Assembly (NCBI GenBank): GCA_024734495.1 | Contig: JALMQS010000061.1 | Location: forward strand, 6,005,321 to 6,069,320 | Reading direction: 5' to 3' | Length of the DNA: 64,000 nt | Source of the DNA: Forficula auricularia | Lineage: Eukaryota; Arthropoda; Insecta; Dermaptera; Forficulidae | In this document: in pieces, positions 24,750-36,613 of the stretch | Layout: every line of letters begins with the position of its first letter | Position numbering within the stretch: position 1 is the first letter of the stretch | Position numbers and translations under genes: made by a program | Notes under the pieces: generated by a model | Seen by the model: the letters and a program-made list of their open reading frames with translations, nothing else | What the model was told of the DNA's origin: nothing | The model's database searches: none

Positions 24750-25345
24750 AATAAAAGAGAAGCGTTGGTCTTTAAGGTTAGCACAATGTACGGTCTCCCT
24801 CAAACCCGGAAGAGAAAGCCCTAGTTCCCCACCCAAAAGGCAGCCCGTTACACTTCTCTAGGCTACTATAGTGGAAACTAAACTTCTGTCCCGGTTCAGG
24901 CCATAGAGCCAGCTCGAACACAACCTCAGAAACACAAAGCGCATCAGGCTACCAGTGCAAAGACGCAGATAAAAACATAGTCACATTAACTTGGAGCACG
25001 GTCGCCAGCAATCAAATGGGTTCGGTAAATCTTCCTCAGGATTCATCCAGCAGGGAGATCAAGGGATGCCATCCATCGCAACTCTGCTATGGATCCTAAC
25101 TAAGAACTAAGATGATTAGTGGTACAGTGAGGATAAGATCGGGGAGATCCAGCACAGGCCTGGCATGAACCCAGTGGATTCTCTTCTGGACAACTCCTGA
25201 GGAAGGTCTACAAAATCCAAACACAAAATACACATCTTCAACGTTGGCATGGCGTATCCACCCTACCCTGGCTATATCTATTGTTAATTCTATTCCAGTA
25301 CTGATCTTATAAGGCGTGCGATTATTTTCCAAATAAAACAAATAT
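24750..25345. other. Less AT-rich block, unassigned
   Basis: Composition close to 50% GC, unlike its surroundings. The longest ORF is 25341-25096 (minus, 81 codons), with no recognised domain. It could be an exon, a non-coding transcript or an unrecognised element. Confidence 0.3.
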
Positions 25346-27260
25346 GTACCAATCTTTTTTATAAAAATTTAAACAAAAAATGAAATAATTTTAAAAATGT
25401 ATATTTTAATTTAATATGAAATAAAAATGTGTTGTTATGTTAGCAATTTTAATTATATCAATTCTTTTTAAGCTAAAAGAACTTGACGGGGGCTGAAAGA
25501 AAACATCCTATTTTGTAAATTTCATTCTATTTTGGTTTTACATCTAAGTAAGTTAACTAGAAGAAGGAGACGCCAGAAAGACGAAACCAGAGGCCATAGA
25601 AAAAGAATTAGAAAAAATAATAAAAAATTATATATAATAATTAAAAAAATAAAGATTTAGCATATTGATATCTACCTCTTAGGCCGAAATAAAGCGTTTC
25701 CTTGAAGATAACTAAGATGGATGGAAGAGAATCGTTGGTTGTTATCGGTTTTCTAGAAAAAATAACAGAATTACTTATGTAAGGGTAAACTTTTTAAGGG
25801 TCGGTTCTCTTTCTTCAAATTTTAGTGATTTGGCAATTTTTCGACAGAAAACCTTTTGAGTTGGAAACGTGAAACTTAACATAAAGTTTATTCATACAAA
25901 CATGTGTGCTAAACTTCATCTCATTCTACAAACACGAGCTTTTCGCACGTACCTTCTGGTGCCGTGGTGGGCGGCGATCTCGGTCCAAAAATTGTATTCC
26001 TCTTAAAAAACCACACTCCAAATGTATACCTGTAACCTCCCTCTTAAAAGTTTCGCCTCATTTTCGTTCTGACACAGCTACAGAAATGAGGCTCTAGATA
26101 TGAATCAGGAAGTATTTTTTCTCTATAATCTACAGCATTGTGATATTTTTTGTGTGGAAATAGATTTATTTAAATAAGTGGAATCGTGTGAGGAGGAGAA
26201 TTATATTATATCATTTTTTTAAAATTTGGGATCGATAATCGATATAAGGCTCCAAATAGTATTTAATAGAGATCAGGTGTTGTTTGTATGACAGCCTGCT
26301 CCAGTATTTCTATGAGAAACTCATATGGGCATGCGTGTCTTAAATTAAGTTCAATTTTGTAAAAATCAAAAAATAAGAATAACAAAATTTAGATTTTTAA
26401 AAAATTATAAAAAAGTGTCAAATTATTTAAAAATAAACAAATAATATATATAAAATATAAATCAAATAAGATCTGATTAATTTCTTTTTCTGTGCGCAAA
26501 GAAAGTATTTAACTTTTGAGTGGTGAGGGGGGGAGGAATAATTATCAATATATTTAATGTTTCTTAATTTAAAATCAATTGGAGTCTTTCATTTCGAAAT
26601 TCGAGTTCAAATTACAACTATATTTCAAATCTGCCGCAAATATACCACAAATATACCGACGGCATCAGCGCTGTCGGCAGCATTCTCTGAGCGTTGCTGC
26701 AAATTGATCTAGGCTATTATATATAGTATTCGATAACATTTTAAATACTCTATATTACTCAATATTACCTAAACTAATCAACGCTTCAATTTGTTAAAGT
26801 AATGAAATCTTTTAAATTTCATTTCAAACGGTTGAACGGTGTGAAAAAATCGTCGACGAAAAGAAGGAATTCATACTCACATTCCCAGCCAGCCCCACTG
26901 ACCAGACCCCAAGTAATTTTTAGCAAAACCGTCAGGAGATAAATCTTATCTTATAATCTTTATATATAGGCTGTAAGTGCCATAACAAGGCCCAGATTAT
27001 AGAAAGTTTTTATTTTTTTCGAAATTTTCCTCAAAATAGGCTCTAAAAATTATTTTTTGAATTCATGTGTTCATCAGAAATAAATTAAATTAATTAATTT
27101 CACACACTTTTGTTAGACTATTCAAAATATCAATAATAAAACTTGAATTACCATAAACAAATTCCATTTTTCTGTTTTAATTAAGTCTACGAGAACGCAA
27201 ATAGATAGTGTCAAAATTTACCGAAAATGTTGAATGAAAACTTTAGCTGAATCTAAATTA
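25346..27260. other. Gene-free stretch
   Basis: No supported gene. A piece at 26765-26860 (AATCAACGCTTCAATTTG and following) is a diverged fragment of the 3' half of the large inverted repeat family at 1290-1370. Confidence 0.45.
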
Positions 27261-27269
27261 TCTGTTTAG

Positions 27270-27560
27270 TTTGTACTTTACCATACAGGGTATAGTCAAG
27301 TATTGTAATCGTGCATGAAAAAAGTGTTTTTTTTTCCCATATCTATTTAGAAATATCTGAAAAACGGCTAAAACTATTTTGATTAGAAAAAATTGAGCGA
27401 AACCATGGCATTTCGCTCTACAAAAAAAGCTTTAATAAGTGAACATCGAAAAAATTATATTTTTCGAGATAATAATTGTTTTGTCAAAATGTCTGTTAGT
27501 CTGTCTGGTTGTCTGGTTGTCTGTCTATTAGCCTGTGTGTTACCAAATTTTTGTGGACGA
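27270..27560 (-). repeat. Dispersed repeat ending in ATGGTAAAGTA
   Basis: Reads, in reverse, as CATTTCGGTCTACAAAA-like head, a GATATTTC block, CATGCACGATTACAATAC and a CCCTGTATGGTAAAGTA end. Related copies in the opposite orientation lie at about 60568-60715 and 61080-61290, with a diverged one at 31960-32190. Class unknown; the 98-codon ORF over it belongs to the repeat. Confidence 0.6.
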
Positions 27561-28019
27561 GCTAGCTCAAAAACTAGTGTGAATATCGAAATCAAATTTC
27601 ACACGCAGTTTAGGTTCATTGATTTTTCGTTTATTGGGCCACGCAGGTGGGGGCCTCCACTAACAAGAAATATTCACATAGTCGGGTAATTTAATTATAG
27701 GAGTATTTACATAATTATAGGAACATTTACATAATATATTTACATTTTTTTTCTTTATACAATTTCTAGCGCATGACGATTTCCCTATAAGTTCTCCTGT
27801 TGAAGCTATAAAAATTCATCAAAGAACCCCTCATCGCCCTGAAGGTCATGTCGCATATAGTTCTCTGGGAAATTCCCAGGGCGACAAGGGAGGCACCGCT
27901 TTATGCCACCACACTCCCTTCCACGAGAGTGTGATGGCTTCAACTCTCACATAACCCGAGCCCACCCCAAACCTTGCTGCAATGTTGCTCACCAGACTGG
28001 AGCTGATTAGATTTTGGTG

Positions 28020-28400
28020 TATATCGACCCAAAATTAAGGTGGGTGGAGGGGGGTTAAAAATTAAAAATCTAGGCCATTTGAGCAAATTCTACCAAATTT
28101 TGTATACATAATCAGTGGGACCCCAGGAGTCTAAAAATGCAAAAACTAACCGTCCAAAATGAGGGGGGGGGTGTAGGGTCAAAAAACGAAAATCTAGGCC
28201 TTTGTACCAAACTCAACCAAATTTTGTATACATAATCAGTGGACTCCAGAAGTCTAAAAATGCAAAAACTAACCGCCCAAAATGGGGGGGGGTGTAGGGT
28301 CAAAAAATGAAAATCTTGGCCATTTACCAAACTCAACAAAATTTTGTATACATAATCACTGTGCCCCTAGGAGTTTAAAAATGCAAAAACTAACCCCCCC
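28020..28400 (+). repeat. Three ~118-bp tandem units
   Basis: Each unit holds AAATTTTGTATACATAATCA followed by AAAAATGCAAAAACTAAC and a G/C homopolymer. A single inverted copy sits at 60775-60935. The head CTGATTAGATTTTGGTGTAT also occurs near 34080. Confidence 0.75.
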
Positions 28401-29030
28401 TTACATGATTATAAACAATTTTATTAAATATTAATGTAGAGCTGAAATATTATAATATAAATTATTCATTGCGCTCATCTGCCAAACAATATGATGGTCC
28501 CAGAAAAATGCAAAAACTATCCCCCTTCACCTACATAATTACAAATAATTTTATTAAATATTAAATATAAGTGAGGGGTCAGGTTGTATGGTAAAGTCAA
28601 GTGGATGGCCACATCAGAACATGCCAGCTTATTTTTTTAAATCGAGTTGGGTGAAAACTTGAACAAAACGCGTATAGTAGTATAATTCAAGATATTTAAC
28701 CATTTTTATTATTAGTCGACGAAGTGCACGAAACCAAAATAAAAACCTGTGAATCTGGTTGCTGATCTACAGGGGCAAAGGAGAATGCATGAATTTTATC
28801 TAAATGTATAAATACACATAATAATTAAGTATAATAATAATAATTAAGTACGTGGCCACCGAGCGATGGTCGGTAACTTTTTGCCTCAGTTAAAAGCTAA
28901 CATATATATATTAATATTATTTTTAATTTAAAATTCTGATAAAAAGGTCGATTTTTATTTGATTTCAGAATTAAATAAAAAAGTGTGGATGGAATCCATG
29001 CCCGACAAAAGTGAAACTTTTTTCTATTGA
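28400..29030. other. Gene-free AT-rich stretch
   Basis: One further decayed piece of the preceding tandem unit (28490-28560), then nothing recognisable. Confidence 0.4.
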
Positions 29031-29039
29031 TATATGATG

Positions 29040-29265
29040 TACTTTCTAATGAGTGGAGGTCTTCAAATTTTAATCCTACACCCGGACTCGCGGGGTTCGG
29101 GGGGTGATGAGAGTTATGGAAAGAGGAGAAAGTGCAGAGGACATGTATAGGGTTGGCGGGGTGAATTATGATCGGAGGTGGGTCTAGGGGGAAGGATAGG
29201 GGTCAGTGGGATAGATGGGGATTATAGGAGGCGAGCAAGAGACCTGCCTCGCCGGCACTCTTTAA
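29040..29265 (-). mobile_element. Inverted copy of the CTAGCTGC family
   Basis: In reverse it reads GCCGGCGAGGCAGGTCTCTT, then C-rich sequence with CCCCATCTATCCCACTGACC, matching the organisation of 18773-18960. Confidence 0.5.
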
Positions 29266-29269
29266 AAAT

Positions 29270-30250
29270 TAACAATTTTATGGTAATAATAAGGATCTAG
29301 TCAATTTAAGATATATTAATTTGAAGAGATAAATTCTATCGAAAATTAGCAAAGACGAAATATAACTGAAAAAAGAACTTTTACAATAATTTCGAAAAAT
29401 ATTTCTTTTTATCAGAGATAATGTTATTTGGAAAAATTCTTCGAAAAATGACATTTATGAAAAAAGATAATGACAAAAAATAAGCTTGTAAATGTGTGTG
29501 TGTGTGTGTGGATGTTAGAAATTTAATAATATTTCTAAAAAAGGAATTTAATATCTCAAGATTTTTATAAGATTCTTAATAATTGTATTTACTAAACATT
29601 TAAAAAGCAATAGAAAAAGTAAAATAATTTTCTTTAATATAAAGATGAGATATGTATTCTAATAACATAATATCAATTAAGAATAAGTCTATCTGAAATT
29701 CATATAGAGTATTTTTTCAAAAAATAATTTTAAATTTTTGATTAAATTTAAACTCTGCTATTTGAGGTCACAGGAATTCGGTTAATGTTTACAATAGAGC
29801 ATTGTATAACGTCACAAGGCAAAGGAGAATTGTTTATTTGGCTCCCAAATTTTCACTCATTAATTTTAATTTTTATTTTTAGATTAGATAAAAAAAGGAT
29901 TCCCATACAAGTCCTATGAGATGTTTTTTTAGGCGGTTAGGTGCTTTTTCCTTTGGGAGAAGTTTAGATAAGGGGTTAATCAAGAATAGTTTATTAAGTT
30001 ATTTCTTTAAGGGTTGATGATAAAAGAGATCCTTTCACCGCCAATGTTAAATAAAAAATATTAGATTATATAATAACGGTACTTAATTTTTTATAATAGT
30101 TTATGTCTCTATCTATGCTTTGGTGAAGTTTCAATCAGACATTAGCGTGCAAATTTTTGAAAAATAAAATTTTTAAAATGTACACATTTTCTTAGTCTTA
30201 TGGAAAATTAAGATCTTGACACTTTCTCTTGAATTATACTAGAGGTATTT
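29270..30250. other. Gene-free AT-rich stretch
   Basis: Only AT-rich sequence and a short (TG)n run near 29497-29510 are visible. Confidence 0.45.
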
Positions 30251-30267
30251 ATGAGGTACATTTTGGG

Positions 30268-30452
30268 GGCAGTAAAATTAATACCAGAGTTGTGCCTTTT
30301 TCGACCATGGTGGGGAAGCTTTTTGATTACATGCCTAAGTACTAGTATATGAAAAAGTGTATTTGTCAAAATATCCGAGATGTGCCTTTTTCAAAATTGC
30401 ATATTCAATTACACAGTACACCCAGCAGGCCCTAGACGAGCATAATATTATG
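30268..30452 (-). repeat. Segment inverted relative to 38686-38870
   Basis: About 185 bp match in reverse complement, including AAAAAGTGTATTTGTCAAAA and TGCATATTCAATTACACAGT. Both copies lie directly against the same MITE, so the unit that moved or duplicated already contained it. Confidence 0.8.
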
Positions 30453-30595
30453 CGAGGGGTGAACCGCGATTGGAATTATGTGGAATTATTTTAGAATTCA
30501 TTAGATAATGTCTCTTCATCTATTGACTTCTACTTGGAAATGAAAGTGAAAGTGGAAGTAGGTGTACACCATATTAGGTCACGGTTCACCCCTCG
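30453..30595. mobile_element. CGAGGGGTGAACC MITE, copy 2
   Basis: Ends CGAGGGGTGAACCGCGAT and complement; 8-bp flanks atattatg / gtattatg. Confidence 0.88.
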
Positions 30596-30999
30596 GTATT
30601 ATGTATGTATATATATATATATATACATATATTTATTTTTCATTTTTTTTTGCTCATTGTGTTTAATAATGTTTGAAATGTGGAGAAAAATTATTTCCGA
30701 CCAAGATTTCCTTGCATTTTGTGTCTGGACTGGAGTGAGATAACTATGATAAGTTAAGAACAAAAAGTCGTAGAAAGTTCATTCTTAAAATATTTGTATT
30801 TCAATTACGGGGAACTGATTAGATTTTGAGTTTTCTTGCTTTAGAATTTCTGGTTCAAAAATGCAGAAAAAATATTTTTTGAATGATTTTATTGAGATTT
30901 TTAAGCCTAAGTATTTAATAATATAGACATAAATTAACAATTTTTATTTAAGTTTATTATTAATTATTTTTATTATTTTTAATTATGAAGTCAGGCTCC

Positions 31000-31465
31000 A
31001 ATCTATTAAGGCGTCCAAAATTTCAGGATGCCTGAATGAAACGGTTTGGTCAAACAAGTTTCTGGGAACGGAAGCAAAAGTTCGCATCTATAAGACCGTT
31101 GTGCGATCAATTTTGACATATACGGCCGAAACAAGAACTGACACCGCAAAAACAAGAAAAAATATTGGAAGTTTGTGAGATGAAATCGCTACGCAGAATT
31201 GCGCGGCAAAACAAGGATGGACAGGGTCAAAAATGAAGATATTAGGGAAAAGTGCAATATACAAAATGTCAGCGTATGGGTCCAAAGGAGAAGAATAGAA
31301 TGGAGGGCACACGTATTGCGAATGAATGAAGACCGGCTGGTGAGGAAGGTACATGACAACATCCCTAACGGGAAAAGAAGACCCGGGGCCGTCCAAGAAA
31401 ACGATGGAAAGACGCTCTGGAGTAAACAGGCTTTTAGCCTAACAATAAGAAGAAGAAGAAGAAGA
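31000..31465 (+). pseudogene. RTE-type LINE 3' end
   Basis: With frameshifts, the translation gives KVRIYKTVVRSILTY, CEMKSLRRIAR, RMDRVKNEDIREKCNI, RRRIEWRAHVLRMNEDRLV and a GRRxPGRPRKRW-like end. This is the C-terminus of RTE-clade reverse transcriptase polyproteins. It finishes in a short (GAA)n run (31448-31465), a typical RTE microsatellite tail. 5'-truncated and inactive. Confidence 0.8.
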
Positions 31466-31668
31466 TTAATTATTTATAAAGGTGTCTTTAGCCTAACATT
31501 TTTTTTGTTATTTAATAAATGTGCGAGTGAGCGATTTTTTCATTAGAATCTAATCGAAGAGAAAATGACTAAAGAGCCCGGATCCAATATCTCTTTCTTT
31601 AGCGTTAATGCATTCATTGCAAGGGGTCCCAAATACAAGTCCAAACCTGTTTTAGACTAGTAGAGATT

Positions 31669-31880
31669 AGTTTCTTAATTTCATTTATTCTAGGAACGGC
31701 CTTTTGACTCTGATTAGGAAAATATTAAATCGAAATGAATATTAGATTTTGATATTTGTCACTTAAAATTATTAAGTTTCTTAATTTCATTTATTCTAGG
31801 AACGGGCTTTTGACTCTGGGTAGGAAAATGTTAAATCGAAATGAATATTAGATTTTGATATTTGTCACTTAAAATTATTA
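31669..31880 (+). repeat. 106-bp tandem duplication
   Basis: Two adjacent units starting at TTTCTTAATTTCATTTATTC (31671 and 31777) with only a handful of differences. Confidence 0.85.
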
Positions 31881-31899
31881 ATTCACCGAAACTGCAAAC

Positions 31900-32190
31900 A
31901 GAGTACTCAGTCTTGAAAAAGTTTCAAAAAATTTGGTAACACACGTATTAACTAACGTACTAACTAAGCAACTAACCAATATTTTAACAAAATAATTACT
32001 ATCTCTTAAAATATAAATTTTGCGATGTTCACTAAACAAGACTTTATTGTAGACCGAAACGTGAATTCCCTTAATTTTTATGAAAATGATTTTAGAAATT
32101 TTTTTAAATATTTCCAAAATACGAAGCAAAAAAATAAAATACTTTTCTTGCGCAATTGCGATATTTCACTATACCCCATGGTAAAGTGTA
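31900..32190 (+). repeat. Diverged copy of the ATGGTAAAGTA-ending repeat
   Basis: Shares the order TTTTAACAAAATAATTA, GATGTTCACTAAA, GTAGACCGAAA and CCCCATGGTAAAGT with 61080-61290. Confidence 0.55.
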
Positions 32191-32721
32191 AATAAATATA
32201 TTAGCAAAATAGTGCCAAATCAAATAATATATTTTTTTTTTTTGTTTTGTTTTAATTCAGCATTTTTCTCACTATAAATAACTATAGGCTGTTTTGTAAA
32301 AACCCTCTCTAATATTATACCTAATATAAAACCTTTTTTATTCTTATGAAATATTTTCCTAATATGACTTAGTTTAAATTATATCTAAATTTAATTCAAT
32401 AGGACTAAGTGAACCAATTATTTACTCAAAAGATCAAGTAACCTTTTTTTCCTTCCGAGCAATATCCTTCCTCCGGTTGCTAAATGAAAAAATATAATAT
32501 CAATAGAGAGATACAGACAGCCGTTAAAAAGGGTAGCAAATCTATATTTATGGTAACATTAAAAAAAGTATTATTTTTATAATCTTATTTTTTTCATATC
32601 CCATACTAAATCAAATAATTATTTGTCAGATGTTCGAGGTATTATTAAAAATACCCTATGTTAGCCCCAATCCAAAAAATGAGATGAGAAATAGATTTTT
32701 AAAATTTATAAAATTTTAAAA

Positions 32722-32955
32722 TTTATCCAAATCATTATTACATTATAATTCTGTTGAGAATGAAATACAAGATATTATTGTGTACTGCCACTGAAAGAGG
32801 AGCAGAGGGAATGCCGCATTGGATTTCCTTCACTGACTTTTCAAAACCCTGAAGAAGGAGGGAATAGCCTCCAGAAACGTCGGTTTTATGAATAAAAAGA
32901 TAGTGTAAATTATCTTCTTCTTTTTTTGGACTGCCTCATCAATATCCACTTAATT
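32722..32955 (+). mobile_element. Penelope-like terminal region, intron-less copy
   Basis: Matches 36614-36970 but lacks 130 bp at one point. Here TTTTCAAA runs directly into ACCCTGAAG (junction 32845/32846). It carries the hammerhead-like core: AAAACC (32843-32848), CTGAAGA (32849-32855), GGAGG (32857-32861), CCTCC (32868-32872), one extra A, GAAA (32874-32877), CGTC, then GGTTTT (32882-32887), which can pair with AAAACC. No coding part is attached. Confidence 0.8.
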
Positions 32956-33064
32956 ATAAAATGATTTATATTTATATGAATATTTTTGTGAGTGTGATTT
33001 AAATTAAAAAGTGAACAAATAAAGAGACAACCGAGTTTATATAGCTCGAATAGGTGTGCAGACT

Positions 33065-33766
33065 CATGGGCGTCGGCAGGGGATGCAATGGGGTGCACTC
33101 GGACCCCCTGTCATGAAAGAAAATACACAGAAAAAGATTAAGAAATAAAAACTTAAGGCGTCTAGGTTGCTGTTCAAATGTGTTCATCACCTTGTCAATG
33201 AATTCAGCGTCTTCCTCTACACTTTTCCTGTGAACACTGAGCACCCACCGAGGGTGAACCACGATCTAAAATTGTGTACACCTACTTCCACTTCCACTTT
33301 TATTTCCAAGTAGAAGACAATAGATTATCTAATGAATTCCAAAGTAATTCCAAATAATTCCAAAGACGGTGTACACCTAATTCCAATCGCGGTTCACCCC
33401 TCGGCATCCCCAGTAGACTGCTTAACCTCTTGTCTCCCATCGTTGACCGATTCCACCTCTTGACACGTCGTAACGTACTAAATGTACGTTCAATGCAACA
33501 TATTGTCGCTGGAATAGTTAGACCAAATTTAATTGCCTTACCAGGTGAAACGGGGTGGCTTGAGCAATCAAATCTGTGTGTTCAATAACAAGGTATTCAT
33601 TTAAGGCCGCATTACTAGCTTGATCTGTCTTAAACATCTCGTACCACGTGGTAGCCTCGGCAATAAAATTGTGTAGAAATCCTCCGTAAAGGTTCTCTAT
33701 ATCTTCTGCCATGGCTAAAAATGAAGATTTGTTTAATTTTCTCATAATTTCTGAGTGAATCTGCAT
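33065..33766 (-). pseudogene. hAT transposase C-terminal fragment (ZMYM/Zaphod-like), split by a MITE
   Basis: Minus-strand translation: EDIENLYGGFLHNFIAEAT, then after a frameshift LTIPATICCIERTFSTLRRV, then (past the MITE at 33249-33403) LSVHRKSVEEDAEFIDKV and NTFEQQPRRLKF. This is the dimerisation domain of the hAT group related to zinc-finger MYM-type proteins. A hAT-like terminus CATGGGCGTCGGCAGG lies at 33065, downstream of the stop as expected. The N-terminal two thirds are missing. Confidence 0.8.
33249..33403. mobile_element. CGAGGGGTGAACC MITE, copy 3
   Basis: Sits inside the hAT fragment. Flanks gcacccac / gcatcccc are a decayed 8-bp duplication. Its presence dates it after the hAT insertion. 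Confidence 0.85.
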
Positions 33767-33869
33767 AAGCGAAAAAACTTTTTTGTGTATTGAAGAGAAT
33801 CAATTTCTCAGAGAATAAATGACATACTATAAGCTTATACCTATAATTATATGGATGCACTATTATAAA

Positions 33870-34671
33870 TTATATTTTATTAGTAAATAGTATAGTGTGT
33901 AGATGCAGAAGCACCCCCCTGAAAATAATCCCATGTGCATACTGTGCCTTTATCAGGTTACGAGGATCTACAAATGGGGCTCAAAGTTTGGGCAAAATAA
34001 TGTATTTTTCGGAAATAAATAAAACTTTTTAAAAGTAATTTTTTCTGGTACAAATAATTAGATTGAACACGTAGTTTTGGTGATTAGATTTTGGTGCATA
34101 TCGAACTAATGGTTGCGAAACGAAGAGGTGGTAAATTCTTACGTACGTAAACATCAACTTCCGGTTTTTCTATTTTATCCAAAATCTTGTTATACTTAAT
34201 GTAGCCTCTGGATAGCTTAAGTTTCAAATTTCAAGGCTCTGCGACTTTCCGAAGACGAGATATGAACGATTAAAATTATTGGATAAAAAATACTTGGTAG
34301 GTTTCACACCAACTTCACTTAATATGAAACCTACCAAGTATTTTTTACCCAATAATTTTAAAAAATGTTTCACCAAGTACCAACACCAAATTCCTTAAAA
34401 ACTAACGATTAAAATATTTATTTTACGACACTCCTAATTTACAACCCCTTCCTTTAATTCAATCGGATTAAAAATTTGACACAACTATTAACTCATGACA
34501 CTTGATAAATAGACTAATTTTAAAAAAATCGTTAGAGCCTTTTTTGAGAAAATCAAAAAAAACGAAATAAAGGAAGTGGGTGTAAATTAGTAGTTGATGA
34601 CTTCAAATAAATGAAAATGTGAACGTCGTGTGGTGAACACACCAGTTGATTTATTTATTATTTTATATTAT
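33870..34671. other. Gene-free stretch
   Basis: Contains AAACCTACCAAGTATTTTTT (34325-34344) and its near complement (34284-34303), a short hairpin, and the repeat head TGATTAGATTTTGGTGCATA (34080). No gene. Confidence 0.45.
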
Positions 34672-34707
34672 ACTAGCTGCATCAGGCGTGCCTTCGGGGG
34701 TCTCTTG

Positions 34708-35770
34708 CAAGAAAAAATATATCAAAATATCATTAGGATCGCTAAAAATAGAACGAATAGCGTAATGAGGAAGGCCAATGACTTCTTCAAATCACTTTTA
34801 ACTAATAACTTAATTACCACAATAGATTATAAAAAATACTACACCTCTTCGGCAATTATACCTAGACTTTATGGACTCATTAAAATTCATAAGGTGGGTA
34901 TGCCATGCCGGCCAGTAGTCAACAATTGCCAGTCCCCTTCCCAAAATATTTGTAAATTTTACTCCGAAATCCTAAATAACATCGTTGGAAAAGGTGATTT
35001 CCACATCAAGGATTCTTTTGATTTTGTTAAAAAAATCAAAGAAATAAACAATATTCCCCCTAATTTTAAATTAATATCTTTTGATGTTGAATCACTATAT
35101 ACAAATGTTAAAAATGAGAAGGTACTAGAAATAATAACTAAAAAATGGCCCTTAATCCAATCACATACAAACTTAGATTTCGAGACATTTATTCGGGGAG
35201 TTAAAATTATTATGGAGTCAAATTTTTTCATGTTCAATGAAGAGATCTTCCAGCTACACAGTGGCCAAAGCATGGGCTGTTCAACTTCAGGTTTTTCGCT
35301 AATTTAGTCTTAGAAGACTTAGAGGAGAATCTCATCAATAATTTGAGTCTAAAATTTTTCTTTAGATATGTTGATGATTCAATTGCTTGTATTGAGCCCT
35401 CAAAAGTCGACGAAACGATCACCATTTTAAACTCATATGATGAACATATTAAGTTTACATATGAGTTGGAATCTGAAAATAAAATAAATTTCTTGGATAC
35501 TACTCTAATTAGAGACAACAATGGTTGTATAAAATTAGATTGGTATAGAAAGGCCTCACAAACATCGAGAATCCTAAATTTTAACTCGATTCATCCCCTC
35601 ACCTATAAAATTAGTGCCATTCAAAATTTAATTCTGAGAATGGCCAGAATATCTGACAAAATATTTTGGAATAAAAATATTAACATTATTCAACAGATCG
35701 CTTCTGACAATAACTATCCAGTTTGCATAATCAGGTCTATAGTCCGACGAACGTCTATACAAATACAATA
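34708..35770 (+). pseudogene. Penelope-like element, reverse transcriptase part
   Basis: RT motifs in order: LYGLIKIHKVGMPCRPVV, FKLISFDVESLYTNV (motif A with Asp), LHSGQSMGCSTSG (motif B) and FFRYVDDSIACIEP (YVDD catalytic box), followed by NKINFLDTTLIRDNNG. The frame shifts after GCSTSGF (about 35297), where the T run is one base short, and again near 35770 before the endonuclease part. The N-terminal part is absent: the element begins right after a truncated CTAGCTGC repeat (34672-34707). Catalytic residues are intact, so decay is moderate. An autonomous element would copy itself by target-primed reverse transcription. Confidence 0.88.
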
Positions 35771-36303
35771 ACTTGCAAACCGATACAGAAAAAGAACCCA
35801 AATTTTACGTCAGTGTTCCGTTTTACCCGGGACTTAGCGACCAATTAAAAAAATTACTCTCGGTGGGCTCTGTCGGTGTCGCGTTGAAGCCAACAAATTC
35901 GATAGCATCTTTGTTTAACCACAAAGATAGACTAGATGCGAAAACGCGGACTGGCACTGTCTACATGATTGAGTGCTTGGGGGACGGTGTACTGGCGTGC
36001 AATGGAATATATATAGGCCAAACAAAACGCCACACTGGTGAGAGATTACGTGAACATGAGCTTTCGGTTTCAAAAACCATTAAAAACAACACGGCTTTAG
36101 CAATTCATGCCCAGGAAAAAAAGCATAATTTTAACTTTAACAATTGTAACATTATATTCCAAGAGAATAATTATTTTAAAAGAAAAATCCTGGAAATGAT
36201 AGCTATAAAAAATCTCTTGCCACGTGCCGTAAATTACAGAATGGACATAATAGACCTGAGTATTTGTTGGGATGGCATAATTGCTGATCTAAAACTTGTA
36301 TAA
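35771..36303 (+). pseudogene. Penelope-like element, GIY-YIG endonuclease part
   Basis: The linker FYPGLSDQLKKLL is followed by GTVYMIEC and GIYIGQTKRHTGERLREHE, the GIY-YIG nuclease core including the conserved Arg, then a C-terminal LPRAVNYRMDIID. It reads open to TAA at 36303 but is out of frame with the reverse transcriptase upstream. The RT plus GIY-YIG pairing defines the endonuclease-bearing Penelope-like elements. Confidence 0.88.
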
Positions 36304-36613
36304 TCAAAATATAACAATGTAAATAGATAATATGTAAATAATTGTAAATAGTAAATTCGTAATTTTTATTTTAAACACTTGACAAACCTTTTTAAGATTT
36401 ATGAGGGAGAAAAAAATAATAATGAAATAAGATAAATAAATGAATGATTTATATATAAAAAAAATTGTATATATATGTGTAAAGTATAATTTAAAGTAAA
36501 ATACATATTGTTGTACTATATAAATAAATAATTATGAGCACAACTGCTTTGCGCAGGGTTATCTGAGAGGGGATTGTGGCTAATGATATGCACTTATATT
36601 AAAAAAAAATATT

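Noticed and set aside
24642..24836. 64-codon ORF as a gene
   Set aside because: It runs across the inverted terminal repeat of the TA-flanked element and into flank, so it is not a unit.
27393..27689. 98-codon ORF as a gene
   Set aside because: It covers a dispersed repeat that recurs at 60568, 61080 and 31900 without a conserved frame.
31088..31396. Minus-strand 102-codon ORF
   Set aside because: Shadow of the RTE LINE fragment on the plus strand.
33518..33860. Host zinc-finger MYM-type gene
   Set aside because: Only the transposase C-terminus is present, with a frameshift and a MITE insertion, next to a hAT-like terminus.
35234..35521. Minus-strand ORFs over the Penelope-like element
   Set aside because: Antisense shadows of the reverse transcriptase frames.
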